From Arthrobacter sp. StoSoilA2 (lineage in GTDB: Bacteria > Actinomycetota > Actinomycetes > Actinomycetales > Micrococcaceae), in contig NZ_AP024643.1 of NCBI RefSeq assembly GCF_019977195.1, positions 868,001 to 932,000 on the forward strand: DNA of 64,000 bases, given 5' to 3'. The notes below the pieces were generated by a model. That model was given only the letters and a program-made list of their open reading frames with translations, ran no database searches and was not told the DNA's origin. Shown here piece by piece: positions 1 through 8,972 of the stretch. Every line of letters starts with the position of its first letter. The first letter of the stretch is position 1. A program made the translations under genes and the position numbers.

Positions 1-3000
1 CCCCTCAGACACTTCTGGTACTCCAACCAGGCCCACGCGTAGTGCAACCAGCCCACGGCGTCGTACCACTTGGACGGTTTGGTGGGCGGAGTGCATTGCG
101 GGGGATTCGTGCCGCTCCCTGCAACCGTCACCAGGGCCTTTACCACGGCTCCGGACTCGACGGCGGTCAGCACCAATGTGCCACTGCCTGCAGCTGCCGC
201 CGCGGGAACCTTGAGGTTCACTGTGGCAGTGCCTGCCGTTACCGGCACGGAGTCGAGCGTTATCGCCGCGCCCTTGCTGTCCACGAAGACGGCATTGAGA
301 GTGTTGTTGGCCGGGCTGCCGATCGAGGTGAGGTTCAGCTTGGAGATAGCGAGTGCCATGGGCTCACCCGCTTTGACCTCTGCGGCGGTGGTGTTTACCA
401 CGGCAACTGACCGGCGCGCGAAGTCCGGAGACACGGGGTTGTGCTCACGGAGGTACTTGATCCAGGCATCGCGGTCCACCAACCCGGTGTCTTTCGTGTT
501 GCTGCCTTCCTTGAAGATGCGGAAGTTGTCGCCGCCGGTAGCCAGGAAGCTGAACGTACCGATCCTGTACTGCTTGGCGGGGTCGATGACTGCGCCGCCT
601 ACCCAGATGCCGGTGATGCGGTCGCCTTCCGGGCGGGCGGCGTCGTAGGTGTAGTTGACGTTCCTGGAAAGTCCAAGCTGCTGGTACGGGCGGCTGGGAA
701 GTGTTCCGTCAACGTTGGTCTGCCACTGCTGCTCAAGAAGGGTCTTGAACTGGGCGCCAGTGAGGGAGGTAGTCCACAGGTTGTTCACGAACGGCAGGAC
801 CGCGTTGGCCTCAGCGTAGGTGATGGTGCCGTCCGGGGCGTAGTAGAGCTCGTTACGCAGGCCGCCAGGGTTCACGACGCCGATCTCCGCCGCACCCAGT
901 TCAGGCGCCTGGAGCGTGTCCACCAAGGAGTCCGCTACCAGGTTTCCGAGGGTGGATTCGTTCGCGCGGTCGTCCCGCTTGGGGGCGCCGCCAGCCGGAT
1001 CCGGAGTGAAGGCGGTGGTGATATCAGCTGTCACTGCACCCACCGGCTGATTCCCGATCACGGCAGCATCGGCAAGAGCCTTGTCCACGATCGCCTTGAC
1101 TGCGGCCACGCGAGGATAGGCGGCAACGAGGCTTTCCGAAGTGTCCGTGGTCCGATCCACCACGGCAGCCTTATAGCTCGTGACCGAATGCGTGGTGGTA
1201 TCGATGGTGAGAGTAACGCTTCCCACGTTTTCGCCGTAGTTACCGGTCTGCACAATGGGACGGGTTTTGCCGGTGGGCTGGCCGTTGGCGTCCAGCAAGG
1301 GTGCGTCCCAGGCGTATTCCTTGTGGGTGTGCCCGGTGAAGATGGCGGCTACGTCTCGGGTGGTCTCGTTGACGAGCTTGGCGAACGGTCCACCGGCTGC
1401 GACTTCCTGCTCCAGGGTGGCACCCTCCGGTGTGCCCGATGCAGCGCCGTCGTGGTTTTCCACGATGATCAGATCGGCCAGGTCTTCTGCCTTGATCTTT
1501 GCGGCCACCCGGTTGATGGCTTCCACCGGATCACCGAACTCAAGATCCGTGATGCCGGCGGGAGTCACCAGTGACGGCACTTCCTGCGTGACTGTGCCGA
1601 TGACAGCCACCCGGATGCCGTTCATCTCCAGGACCTTGTACTCCGGCAGGACCGGAGTCTTGGTGCCCGCCTGGTAAACGTTCGCGCCCAAGTAGGCAAA
1701 CTTGGCGTTGGTACCATCGGCGATGACGCGGTCGCGCAGATCCTGCCACCCGCCGTCGAACTCGTGGTTGCCCACTGCCGAAGCCCGGAGTTCCAAGGCA
1801 TTGAGGACGTCGATGGTCGGCTGGTCCTTGGCAACCGAGGACGCGAAGAGCGAAGCGCCGATGTTGTCTCCAGCAGAAATGAAGGCGGTTGCGCCGGGGG
1901 CGGCCTCGGCGCGGAGCTTCTCCACAGTGCCGGCGAAGAGGACAGTGTTGGAGTCGATCCGGCCGTGGAAGTCGTTGATGCCAAGGAACTGCAGGTCAAC
2001 AGTGGCCGGCACAGCCGGTCCCAGGTTCATACCCACCACCACGGGGTCGTGATCGCTGGCGCGGAACTCGTCCCCGGCATAGTAGTTGGTCACATTGTTG
2101 TTATACCTGCTGTACTCCAGCGCCACGGACTCCACGGAGTTGATGTTCCAAATGTCGGTTCCCGTGACTATCCCGGCCGCTGCCGGGGAAGCAAGGATGT
2201 GGTCCAGCGAGCCCACCATGCCCCCGAAGAGGTAAGAGTGCTTGCCGGTACCAGCTTCAAGGTCCGCGTAGCCTGCGCCAGTGAGGACATTGATGGGGTC
2301 TTCCTTGGCATAGGCGTTGAAGTCGCCAATCAGGAAGACCTTGTCTGTGCCCTTGGTGGCTTGGAGGTCCCTGGAGAAGGCGAGGAGTGATTCAGCCTGC
2401 TTTGTGCGGGCAATGTTCGAGGCGCCCTGGCCCTTGTCCGTGTCATCCGGGGTTGCAGCGGAACCCTTGGACTTGAAGTGGTTCACGATAGCTATGAACT
2501 TCTTGTCCTCGTCCGCGCCGACTGGCTTGAAGACCTGCGCCAGCGGTTTGCGGGCGCTTGCAAAAGCCACGGTGTCGTTGTGGATGATTGACTCCCCGAC
2601 CGGCTCGGCTACGGCCTTCTTGTAAATGAACGCGGTGCGGATCATATCCTCATCGCTGGGAGGGGGAGCGTTTGCGGGTGTCCGCACGTAGTCCCATACG
2701 CCCGGCGTCTTCACATTGAGGGCGTCCACCAGCTTGGACAAAGCGTCATCACGGTTCTTGCCGAACTGGGCGGAGTTCTCGATTTCCTCAAGGGATACGA
2801 CGTCCGCACCTGCCTTGGTAATCGCAGCGACGATCTTGCCCTGCTGGCGCTGGAGGTTCTCAGCATTGGCAGCACCGCGGGCGTTGCAACCTTCCTTGAC
2901 CGTGATCGGATTCTCGTCCCGGTCGGTGTAGAAAATGCAGCCGCTGAGCTGGTCGCCGGTAGTGGTGAAGTAGTTCAGCACATTGAAGGAGGCAAGCTTT

Positions 3001-4529
3001 AGGTTTCCGCCAACGTCAGCGGGGCCGTCGGGACGGGTTGTCGTGAAGCTTGCAGGCTGCACAGTCTCCGCATTCACGGGAGTCAGCGCCGTGAGGGGCT
3101 GGAACTTCCACGAATTATTGCCGTAGCCCAGGATCACGTCTGTCCGGAATTGCACCGGAGAGCCCACGCGGACGGGATCGGACGTGGTCAGGTATGGCAG
3201 TTGCTGGGCCTTCGTGGTGGCGTCCTTGAGGAAGTTGGTGGACGCGCCGTCGTCGAGCTTGATGGCACGGAGGGCGTTCTCGGCCACCACGTCGGCATAT
3301 TCTGCTGAACCATAGGTAGCGACCGCCGTCGGCTGCACTAACGGCGATGTCCCGGCCGCGAGGCCGATTTCGCCATACTGGTTCAGCGAATAGTTATCCG
3401 TCACGGTGTACGGGCCTTGTGGGGCGACGAGCATGCCTTCAAGAGCTTCGCGCGCGGCCTCGTTGGCGGGCATCTGGAAGGCAGTGGGCTTTACCTCCGG
3501 CGCAGCTTCGCTCAGTTTCTGCAGGCCGGCAGCCTCAACCGTGAGCTGTGTCTGGTTGGCGAACTCGCTGACGACACCCGTGAGTTCCACGTAGTCGCCG
3601 GGCTGTACCGTACCCGCCGTCGTGGGGGAGTAGATGAACAAGGCGTCCGACGCCGTCCTGGCAGCCCCTGCGGCCTCCCCGCCGCTTCCGGGGGTTTGGA
3701 CGTAGTAGCCGTTGAAACCTCCCGAAGCGTAAACGGCAGTTACTTCGCCACGGGTAGTTACCGTGCTGCCGACGAGCGGACTCGTGGCGCCGGTGCCTTG
3801 GATTTCGGCGATGGTCCTGGATCCTGGGTCCGGCTCGGGTTCCGCGGGCGGCGTCCCGCCGCCGGACGCCGTGGGCGTGATGGTGGCGCTCAAGCTGAAG
3901 TCGGCGGCATTGGAGTTGGTGTCAACACCGTTGCTCCGATTGAGGCTTTTGACGTCAGTGTTGCCCGAGGGGGCGGTTGCTGCCGACGTTTCGAAAGTGT
4001 TTGATGTGCCGTAGCCGAGGAGATCCGCTATGGCGGCATAGTCCGTCACTGAGCCAGCGGCCAGGGGAGAAACCGCGTTGGCTTGCTTCGCCAGGACCAG
4101 GGTGCCGGCGGTTCCAGCGGGATTCAAGGTTCCGGTTGCCTGCACATCCGGGCCGGGCAGGGCCGGCGCCGTGGAGGTGCTGCTGTTCGTGGCTCCTTGG
4201 ATCAGGTAATAGCCCTTGGCGGGGATGCTGCCCGTGAGCGGAGTGATGCCCGTGGGCGCTCCCGTGCCGGTTGCCGAGCGGTACTGTAGCGACCACCCTG
4301 CCAGGCTGACCGGAGTGTCCGAGGAGTTGTAGAGCTCTACGAACTTGTTCTTGAAAGCAGAGCCGCTGCTGCCCCCGCTGAGGTAGGCCTCGTTGATGAC
4401 CACAGCCGAGGTGCCCGGCGGCGCCGACGGATCGTCGGCCGCAATTGCGGGAACGGCTGTCAGCGGAGCCGAGAGCAAACCAATCGAAAGGGCTGCTCCA
4501 GCTGCTGTTTTCCAGTGTTTTTGGTGCAT
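1..4529 (-). CDS. Secreted ExeM/NucH-type endonuclease fused to 5'-nucleotidase (3' end outside window)
   Basis: This very large exported protein (at least 1,509 codons, continuing past position 1) should degrade extracellular nucleic acid and dephosphorylate the nucleotides released. The start at 4529 is followed by a signal peptide (about residues 1-30). In order I then see a lamin-tail-like domain (about 33-150), an OB-fold-like segment (about 237-325) and an endonuclease/exonuclease/phosphatase domain with GDFNAY (about 733) and SDHDPVVV (about 825). A calcineurin-like 5'-nucleotidase domain follows, with NDFHGR (about 855), GNHEFDGG (about 921) and GHTHKEY (about 1063), then a 5'-nucleotidase C-terminal domain with NPGGLRNEL (about 1222). 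The tail is Ala/Val-rich and Ig-like, then aromatic (WLHYAWAWLEYQ). The fusion puts DNase and nucleotidase on one chain, a plausible phosphate or nucleoside scavenging tool. Domain limits are by eye. Confidence 0.9.
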   Translation of the reverse strand, partial: MHQKHWKTAAGAALSIGLLSAPLTAVPAIAADDPSAPPGTSAVVINEAYLSGGSSGSAFKNKFVELYNSSDTPVSLAGWSLQYRSATGTGAPTGITPLTGSIPAKGYYLIQGATNSSTSTAPALPGPDVQATGTLNPAGTAGTLVLAKQANAVSPLAAGSVTDYAAIADLLGYGTSNTFETSAATAPSGNTDVKSLNRSNGVDTNSNAADFSLSATITPTASGGGTPPAEPEPDPGSRTIAEIQGTGATSPLVGSTVTTRGEVTAVYASGGFNGYYVQTPGSGGEAAGAARTASDALFIYSPTTAGTVQPGDYVELTGVVSEFANQTQLTVEAAGLQKLSEAAPEVKPTAFQMPANEAAREALEGMLVAPQGPYTVTDNYSLNQYGEIGLAAGTSPLVQPTAVATYGSAEYADVVAENALRAIKLDDGASTNFLKDATTKAQQLPYLTTSDPVRVGSPVQFRTDVILGYGNNSWKFQPLTALTPVNAETVQPASFTTTRPDGPADVGGNLKLASFNVLNYFTTTGDQLSGCIFYTDRDENPITVKEGCNARGAANAENLQRQQGKIVAAITKAGADVVSLEEIENSAQFGKNRDDALSKLVDALNVKTPGVWDYVRTPANAPPPSDEDMIRTAFIYKKAVAEPVGESIIHNDTVAFASARKPLAQVFKPVGADEDKKFIAIVNHFKSKGSAATPDDTDKGQGASNIARTKQAESLLAFSRDLQATKGTDKVFLIGDFNAYAKEDPINVLTGAGYADLEAGTGKHSYLFGGMVGSLDHILASPAAAGIVTGTDIWNINSVESVALEYSRYNNNVTNYYAGDEFRASDHDPVVVGMNLGPAVPATVDLQFLGINDFHGRIDSNTVLFAGTVEKLRAEAAPGATAFISAGDNIGASLFASSVAKDQPTIDVLNALELRASAVGNHEFDGGWQDLRDRVIADGTNAKFAYLGANVYQAGTKTPVLPEYKVLEMNGIRVAVIGTVTQEVPSLVTPAGITDLEFGDPVEAINRVAAKIKAEDLADLIIVENHDGAASGTPEGATLEQEVAAGGPFAKLVNETTRDVAAIFTGHTHKEYAWDAPLLDANGQPTGKTRPIVQTGNYGENVGSVTLTIDTTTHSVTSYKAAVVDRTTDTSESLVAAYPRVAAVKAIVDKALADAAVIGNQPVGAVTADITTAFTPDPAGGAPKRDDRANESTLGNLVADSLVDTLQAPELGAAEIGVVNPGGLRNELYYAPDGTITYAEANAVLPFVNNLWTTSLTGAQFKTLLEQQWQTNVDGTLPSRPYQQLGLSRNVNYTYDAARPEGDRITGIWVGGAVIDPAKQYRIGTFSFLATGGDNFRIFKEGSNTKDTGLVDRDAWIKYLREHNPVSPDFARRSVAVVNTTAAEVKAGEPMALAISKLNLTSIGSPANNTLNAVFVDSKGAAITLDSVPVTAGTATVNLKVPAAAAAGSGTLVLTAVESGAVVKALVTVAGSGTNPPQCTPPTKPSKWYDAVGWLHYAWAWLEYQKCLR

Positions 4530-4753
4530 CCGCTCTAACTTTCATTAGGAGCCCTGTGGGGCTCTTTGGACTACGCCCGCTGTCTTGTGAAGTGGGCGAT
4601 ATGCCGGAAGTTACTCCGGGTAAACCTGGGTATCGGGCATAGCAGAACACGTCGGAATGAACAGGAAGTGGACCGGTGATGGATGGAGGGCGCGCGGATC
4701 CTGCCGGCCGCCTCGGGTCAGGAGGCAGCCGCAGGAACCGAACGTTCAGGGGT

Positions 4754-5539
4754 TTAGCTGGCCGACGCCATGTTCTGGATTACCTTGAAGACGGCGCCGG
4801 TAGGGTCCGACAACGTGGCCAACCGTCCAAAGGGGGTGTCTTCTGCCGCTTCCATGACGGTAGCGCCCAGAGCTGTGGCCTGTTCCACCGTGGCGTCAGT
4901 ATTGTCCACTGCGAAGTACACGCTCCACATGGACGGAACCTGCTCCGGGAGGAAGCCGGCAGCGTCCATGATGCCGGCCTTGGCATCGTCACCAGCGCCC
5001 AACGTGGTGTAACGGAACTCCGGCGTATCGCTCATGACGGCAGTTTCCCAACCGAAGACGCTCTGGTAGAAGCTGACCGCTGACTCGTAGTCCTTCGCGA
5101 GTAGTTCGTGCCATGCCGGGGCGCCGGATTCGGCAGCGACCTCATAACCCTTCATTTCCCCGAACTGCCAGGCCCCGATTGCAGCTCCTGAAGAGTCGCC
5201 ATACATGGCCATGATGCCCTGTTCAGGAACATCCATGGGCTCCAGGAGGACTTGGCCACCATGGGCGGCAGCTGCCTCCGTGGTGGCTTTGATGTCGTCC
5301 GTGCGCAGGTACGTCGACCACACGTCTGGCATGGCCCCCATGTCTGCCTGTTTCTGCATGATGCCCGCAACCAGGCGTCCATCCTTGGAAGCTGTGATGT
5401 AGCCGCCGTACTTCTCCTGGTCGCCCGTCTCGTAAGTCCAACCAAAGAGTGCGTTGTAGAAGGACTTGGCTTTGTCCGTATCGGATGTCATCAAATCAAT
5501 CCAGCACGGTGCGCCAGAGGTGATGTCAGGCGTAGGCAT
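4754..5539 (-). CDS. VOC family protein with two glyoxalase-like domains
   Basis: A 261-residue vicinal-oxygen-chelate protein. Two repeats of the fold are visible: the first begins GAPCWIDLMTSDTDKAKSFY and the second GAPAWHELLAKDYESAVSFY, both followed by FGW. The family includes glyoxalases, dioxygenases and antibiotic-binding proteins, and the sequence does not say which. I chose the ATG at 5539 (MPTPDITSG) because GGAG lies about ten bases upstream. An in-frame ATG at 5614 would add 25 residues with no resemblance to the family. It stands alone, between the nuclease gene and an insertion element that landed upstream, so its promoter region may have been displaced or supplemented by the element. 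Confidence 0.85.
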   Translation of the reverse strand: MPTPDITSGAPCWIDLMTSDTDKAKSFYNALFGWTYETGDQEKYGGYITASKDGRLVAGIMQKQADMGAMPDVWSTYLRTDDIKATTEAAAAHGGQVLLEPMDVPEQGIMAMYGDSSGAAIGAWQFGEMKGYEVAAESGAPAWHELLAKDYESAVSFYQSVFGWETAVMSDTPEFRYTTLGAGDDAKAGIMDAAGFLPEQVPSMWSVYFAVDNTDATVEQATALGATVMEAAEDTPFGRLATLSDPTGAVFKVIQNMASAS

Positions 5540-5680
5540 ATGTGAGGCTCCTGTGTTCGTTCCGCGGCCGAAGCTACGGCTGTTTGTCGGCGGTTGTGAG
5601 GACAAGCAGAACACTATGCGGGGGCTATGACAGTTTCAATGATTTTCTGGGTGTCAGTTCTCAGATCCCGAATGGGAGCC

Positions 5681-5688
5681 TGACTTCC
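5681..5688. repeat. Target-site duplication, left copy
   Basis: TGACTTCC lies immediately outside the left inverted repeat and is repeated exactly at 6979-6986 outside the right one. Eight bases is the usual duplication for IS256-type elements. Confidence 0.9.
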
Positions 5689-6978
5689 GGGTTATAGGAC
5701 AAAACGTGTGTATGGGAGGGGCTTGCATTCCAGTGATCGCGGGGGAAATCCGGGTTAGCTAAGCTTTTGAAGCTTAGGGTGGCTGGGGTGCTTGCATATC
5801 TCCGGAGTGTTTGATTTGTGGTCGCGGGCTGGTTCGGAACGGGAAAACAGCTGCCGGGAAGCAGCGGTACCGGTGCCTGGAGTGCGGGGCGAGCCGCTCG
5901 GGTGAACGTCCCGATGTGAGCCGCCGGGCTGAATTGGATGCGTTCCTGGGCTGGCTGCTGGGCACGTCAAATCAGTCCGCGGCAACCTCGTTCGGCACCG
6001 CCCGTTCCTTCCGGCGCCGAACAGGGTGGTGCTGGAACATCGCCCCGAAGATTCCGGCCACGGGCGAGGTCCATGACCAGGTCCAGGTCGACGGGATTTA
6101 TGTGGGCTCGTGGTGCTGTTTGATCGCTGTGGCCGGGGATTACGTGCTGGGTTGGCAGTGGTGCGATACCGAGAAGAAGGCCGCGTGGGCTGCCCTGCTC
6201 GCACGGTTCCCCTTCCCCACCGTCGTGGTCACCGATGGTGGCTCCGGCATCGCAGCTGCCCTGTCCGAGTGCTGGAGTGAGACCGCGGTTCAGCGGTGCC
6301 TGGTCCACGTCCAACGCAACTTCCGCACCTACCTGACCGGCCGGCCCAGGACTGAGGCGGGCAAGGCGTTGCTGCGGCTCGGGCGCGCCCTGACGAGGAT
6401 CACCACCGCGGCCGAAGCCGCCGCGTGGCTGGGCGGGCTCCATGACTGGCACCAGAGCTACGGGAACCTGGTCAAAGCCCGCACCTATCGCAACGGCAGC
6501 GCCATTGTGCCCGGGTGGGTCAGGGCGAATCAAACCTGGTGGTACACCCACGACAGGCTCCGTAAGGCCTACCGGCTGTTGGAACGGCTCAGCCAGGCCG
6601 GGACACTTTTCACCTACCTGCGCGCCGAGTTCGCCGGCCTCCAGATCGCCTCGACCACCAACCGCATTGAAGGCGGGACCAACGCCCAACTCCGGTTACT
6701 GCTGCGGGCCCACCGGGGCATGAGCGAAGAGCACCGCAAACGGGCGATCGAGTGGTACCTCTACCTCCACAGCGAACAGCCCCTGCCACCGGCGAAACTC
6801 ATCAAAGCCCAGCACCACCACCCGGCCAAGACCGAAACCAGGACCCCAATCGAGCAGGCATCCGGGCCCGAGCTCTACAGCACCGGACTCAGCGCCGAGG
6901 AAGGCCTCTGGGACCGCAAAGGCTGGGCCGGACGCACATGACACACCCGGGATTTACACACGTTTTGTCCTATAACCC
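5689..6978 (+). mobile_element. IS1249-like (IS256-family) insertion sequence, 1,290 bp
   Basis: A complete element bounded by perfect 24-bp terminal inverted repeats, 5689-5712 and 6955-6978 (both read inward as GGGTTATAGGAC followed by AAAACGTGTGTA). It carries one transposase gene and is flanked by the 8-bp duplication TGACTTCC. Both ends and the duplication are intact, which points to a recent simple insertion. It sits between the VOC gene and tRNA-Ser, downstream of the tRNA's terminator, so it breaks no visible gene. Confidence 0.93.
5811..6941 (+). CDS. IS1249-type transposase (DDE, IS256 family)
   Basis: A 376-residue transposase that should cut and join the ends of the surrounding element. 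It begins with a zinc-ribbon-like segment (CG near the N-terminus, RCLECG at about 22-26). Then come the catalytic positions: Asp in QVDGIYV (about 94), Asp in VTDGGSG (about 142), the family signature CLVHVQR (about 163-169) and Glu in NRIEGG (about 287). Only a TTG at 5811 is available as a standard start; the frame is open back to a stop at 5775 but holds no ATG, GTG or TTG. Starting at 5811 cuts off a cysteine (codon 5808) that would complete the first CxxC pair. The true start is therefore uncertain. Confidence 0.88.
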   Translation: MICGRGLVRNGKTAAGKQRYRCLECGASRSGERPDVSRRAELDAFLGWLLGTSNQSAATSFGTARSFRRRTGWCWNIAPKIPATGEVHDQVQVDGIYVGSWCCLIAVAGDYVLGWQWCDTEKKAAWAALLARFPFPTVVVTDGGSGIAAALSECWSETAVQRCLVHVQRNFRTYLTGRPRTEAGKALLRLGRALTRITTAAEAAAWLGGLHDWHQSYGNLVKARTYRNGSAIVPGWVRANQTWWYTHDRLRKAYRLLERLSQAGTLFTYLRAEFAGLQIASTTNRIEGGTNAQLRLLLRAHRGMSEEHRKRAIEWYLYLHSEQPLPPAKLIKAQHHHPAKTETRTPIEQASGPELYSTGLSAEEGLWDRKGWAGRT

Positions 6979-6986
6979 TGACTTCC
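6979..6986. repeat. Target-site duplication, right copy
   Basis: TGACTTCC directly follows the right inverted repeat and matches 5681-5688. Confidence 0.9.
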
Positions 6987-7001
6987 GGCCCGGTTTTAAG
7001 C

Positions 7002-7034
7002 CAAAAATGCCCCGGGCTCGTGAACCCGGGGCAT
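7002..7034 (-). terminator. Intrinsic terminator of tRNA-Ser
   Basis: Perfect arms at 7008-7016 and 7025-7033 (TGCCCCGGG / CCCGGGGCA) with an 8-base loop. Read on the minus strand the stem is followed by a run of five T. It lies just past the 3' end of the tRNA. Confidence 0.8.
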
Positions 7035-7041
7035 CTGCTGG

Positions 7042-7129
7042 CGGAAGGTAAGGGATTTGAACCCTTGGTACGGGGTTACCGCACACTGGTTTTCAAGACC
7101 AGCTCCTTAGGCCGCTCGGACAACCTTCC
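7042..7129 (-). tRNA. tRNA-Ser (anticodon UGA)
   Basis: On the minus strand the 88-nt molecule folds with acceptor stem GGAAGGT/ACCTTCC, an anticodon arm CTGGT-CTTGAAA-ACCAG giving UGA, the long variable arm of a class II tRNA, and a T arm containing GGTTCAAATCC. No CCA is encoded. The insertion sequence ends about 60 bp beyond its 3' end. Confidence 0.95.
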
Positions 7130-7231
7130 CTGCCTAGTAGTGTTTCATAGGGAGTTGGCTGTTCCAAAACATCACGTTCTCCAGTCCCTGCCCCGGGCCT
7201 GGATGTACAAGCAAGAAACCGGGAGTTCGTC

Positions 7232-8215
7232 ATGAAAGCCGTCTATATTTCTGAACCAGGCGGACCCGAAGTCCTCGAAGTCCGCGACGTACCGGCTCCG
7301 GTGCCGGGCGAGGGCGAGGTACTGATCGACGTCGTGGCTGCCGGCCTCAACCGCGCCGACGTCCAGCAGCGCCGCGGCTTCTACCCACCGCCCCCAGGGG
7401 CTTCAGAGATTCCCGGGCTGGAGGTCTCCGGCCGCATTGCCGCCTTCGGGCCAGGTGTCACCAAAGCCTTCTCGGTGGGGGACAAAGTAGTGGCCCTGTT
7501 GTCCGGCGGGGGCTATGCCCAAAAGGTCGCCGTGCCCGCAGAGCAAGTACTGCGACTACCCGACGGCGTAGACCTGGTCACCGCTGCGGCACTGCCCGAG
7601 GTGGCGGCAACCGTCTACTCGAACCTCATCATGACGGCCCAGCTCCAACCGGGGGAGACCGTGCTCATCCACGGCGCTACCGGCGGCATTGGAACCATGG
7701 CCATTCAGCTCGCCAAAGCCTATGGGGCCAAGGTTGCCACCACCGCCGGCTCTGATGAAAAAGTTGGCACGGCAAAGGCCTTCCTCGGTGCCGATATCGC
7801 CATCAACTACAACGAAGAAGACTTCCCTGAAAGCCTCAAGGCACAAAACGGAGGCAAAGGCGCAGACGTGATCCTCGACGTCGTGGGCGCCAAGTACCTG
7901 CAACAGAACATCGAAGCGCTCGCCGACTATGGCCGGCTGATCGTCATTGGCCTGCAGGGCGGGACCAAAGCCGAAATCAACCTGGGACAGCTGCTCAGCA
8001 AGCGTGCTGCCGTCATCGGCACTGCCCTCCGGCCACGCCCGGTGGCCGAAAAGGGCATCATCATGTCCGCCGTGCGGGAGTCCGTGTGGCCCATGCTCGC
8101 CGACGGCCGCATCAAGCCCCTGGTGGCCAAATCATTTCCGCTGGACCATGTCCGCGAGGCACATGAATACTTTGATTCCGGAGAGCACGTAGGTAAGGTC
8201 CTCCTGCTCCTCTAA
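7232..8215 (+). CDS. NAD(P)H-quinone oxidoreductase, PIG3/zeta-crystallin type
   Basis: A 327-residue medium-chain reductase without zinc ligands, expected to reduce quinones or other electrophiles with NADPH. The N-terminal half begins MKAVYISEPGGPEVLEV and contains GLNRADVQQRRGFYPPPPG, typical of the PIG3 subgroup. The nucleotide-binding motif is GATGGIGTMAIQLAK (about residues 148-162). Its length matches the family. The ATG at 7232 follows GGGAG. A PadR regulator lies 61 bp downstream on the same strand and may belong with it. Confidence 0.92.
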   Translation: MKAVYISEPGGPEVLEVRDVPAPVPGEGEVLIDVVAAGLNRADVQQRRGFYPPPPGASEIPGLEVSGRIAAFGPGVTKAFSVGDKVVALLSGGGYAQKVAVPAEQVLRLPDGVDLVTAAALPEVAATVYSNLIMTAQLQPGETVLIHGATGGIGTMAIQLAKAYGAKVATTAGSDEKVGTAKAFLGADIAINYNEEDFPESLKAQNGGKGADVILDVVGAKYLQQNIEALADYGRLIVIGLQGGTKAEINLGQLLSKRAAVIGTALRPRPVAEKGIIMSAVRESVWPMLADGRIKPLVAKSFPLDHVREAHEYFDSGEHVGKVLLLL

Positions 8216-8276
8216 CAACCATGGCAGCCCCGTTAATGCAGGACGTCCCCACCAATTCCCAGTAGCAAGGAGCCTC

Positions 8277-8819
8277 ATGTCCATCCGGCACAGCCTGCTT
8301 GCCCTGCTTCAGGACCAGCCCCGGTATGGCTACGAGCTGCGTGTGGAATTCGAGGACCGTACGGGTGCTGCCTGGCCGCTGAACATCGGTCAGGTGTACA
8401 CCACGCTGGACCGGCTTGAGCGCGATGGCCTTGTCAGCAAAGACGGCGACGACGGCGGTGGCCACGTCGTTTACAGCATCACTGACGCCGGGGTTGCCGA
8501 AGTTGCGGCCTGGTTTGAGGGAGCCGTGGACCGCGACAACCCGCCGCGGAATGAGATTGCCATTAAGCTAGCCTTGGCCGTGACGCTGCCCGGGGTGGAT
8601 GCCTCGGCCGTGATCCAGTCCCAGCGGGAGGTTTCGGTTCGCGCGCTGCACGAACATACGCAAACACGGAAGGCTGTCTCGGCCAACCAGCGGTCCTCTG
8701 ATACTGCATGGCTTTTGGTGCTCGATTCCCTGATCTTTCAAGCCGAGGCGGAAGTGCGGTGGCTGGATCTTTGCGAGGCCCGCATGGTCCAGTCGCAGGG
8801 CAACAGAGGGCTGAGTTAG
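8277..8819 (+). CDS. PadR family transcriptional regulator
   Basis: A 180-residue DNA-binding repressor candidate. The N-terminal winged helix is clear (SIRHSLLALLQDQPRYGYEL through GQVYTTLDRLERDGLV), followed by the beta-wing (GGHVVYSITDAG) and a C-terminal helical region of the kind used for dimerisation (Vir_act_alpha_C-like). AAGGAG precedes the ATG. PadR proteins usually respond to small aromatic or toxic compounds and often control adjacent genes; the quinone reductase just upstream is the natural candidate target, by inference only. Confidence 0.9.
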   Translation: MSIRHSLLALLQDQPRYGYELRVEFEDRTGAAWPLNIGQVYTTLDRLERDGLVSKDGDDGGGHVVYSITDAGVAEVAAWFEGAVDRDNPPRNEIAIKLALAVTLPGVDASAVIQSQREVSVRALHEHTQTRKAVSANQRSSDTAWLLVLDSLIFQAEAEVRWLDLCEARMVQSQGNRGLS

Positions 8820-8972
8820 TACGCCCGCCGCAGAGGTACTACCGCTTACCGCAAGACCATCGGGGTTCCTGTGTCACGCCCCACTTCTGTATGTCCTCTT
8901 TGTTAGCGTGCCCTGACTGTTCAGCGCACCCGCGGCCACAACCGCAGCAGTTCTCAAGGAGGAGACACGGGC

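Noticed and set aside
441..2390. Several plus-strand frames of 140-377 codons opposite the nuclease/5'-nucleotidase.
   Set aside because: All are shadows of the large minus-strand gene, whose motifs run unbroken through the region.
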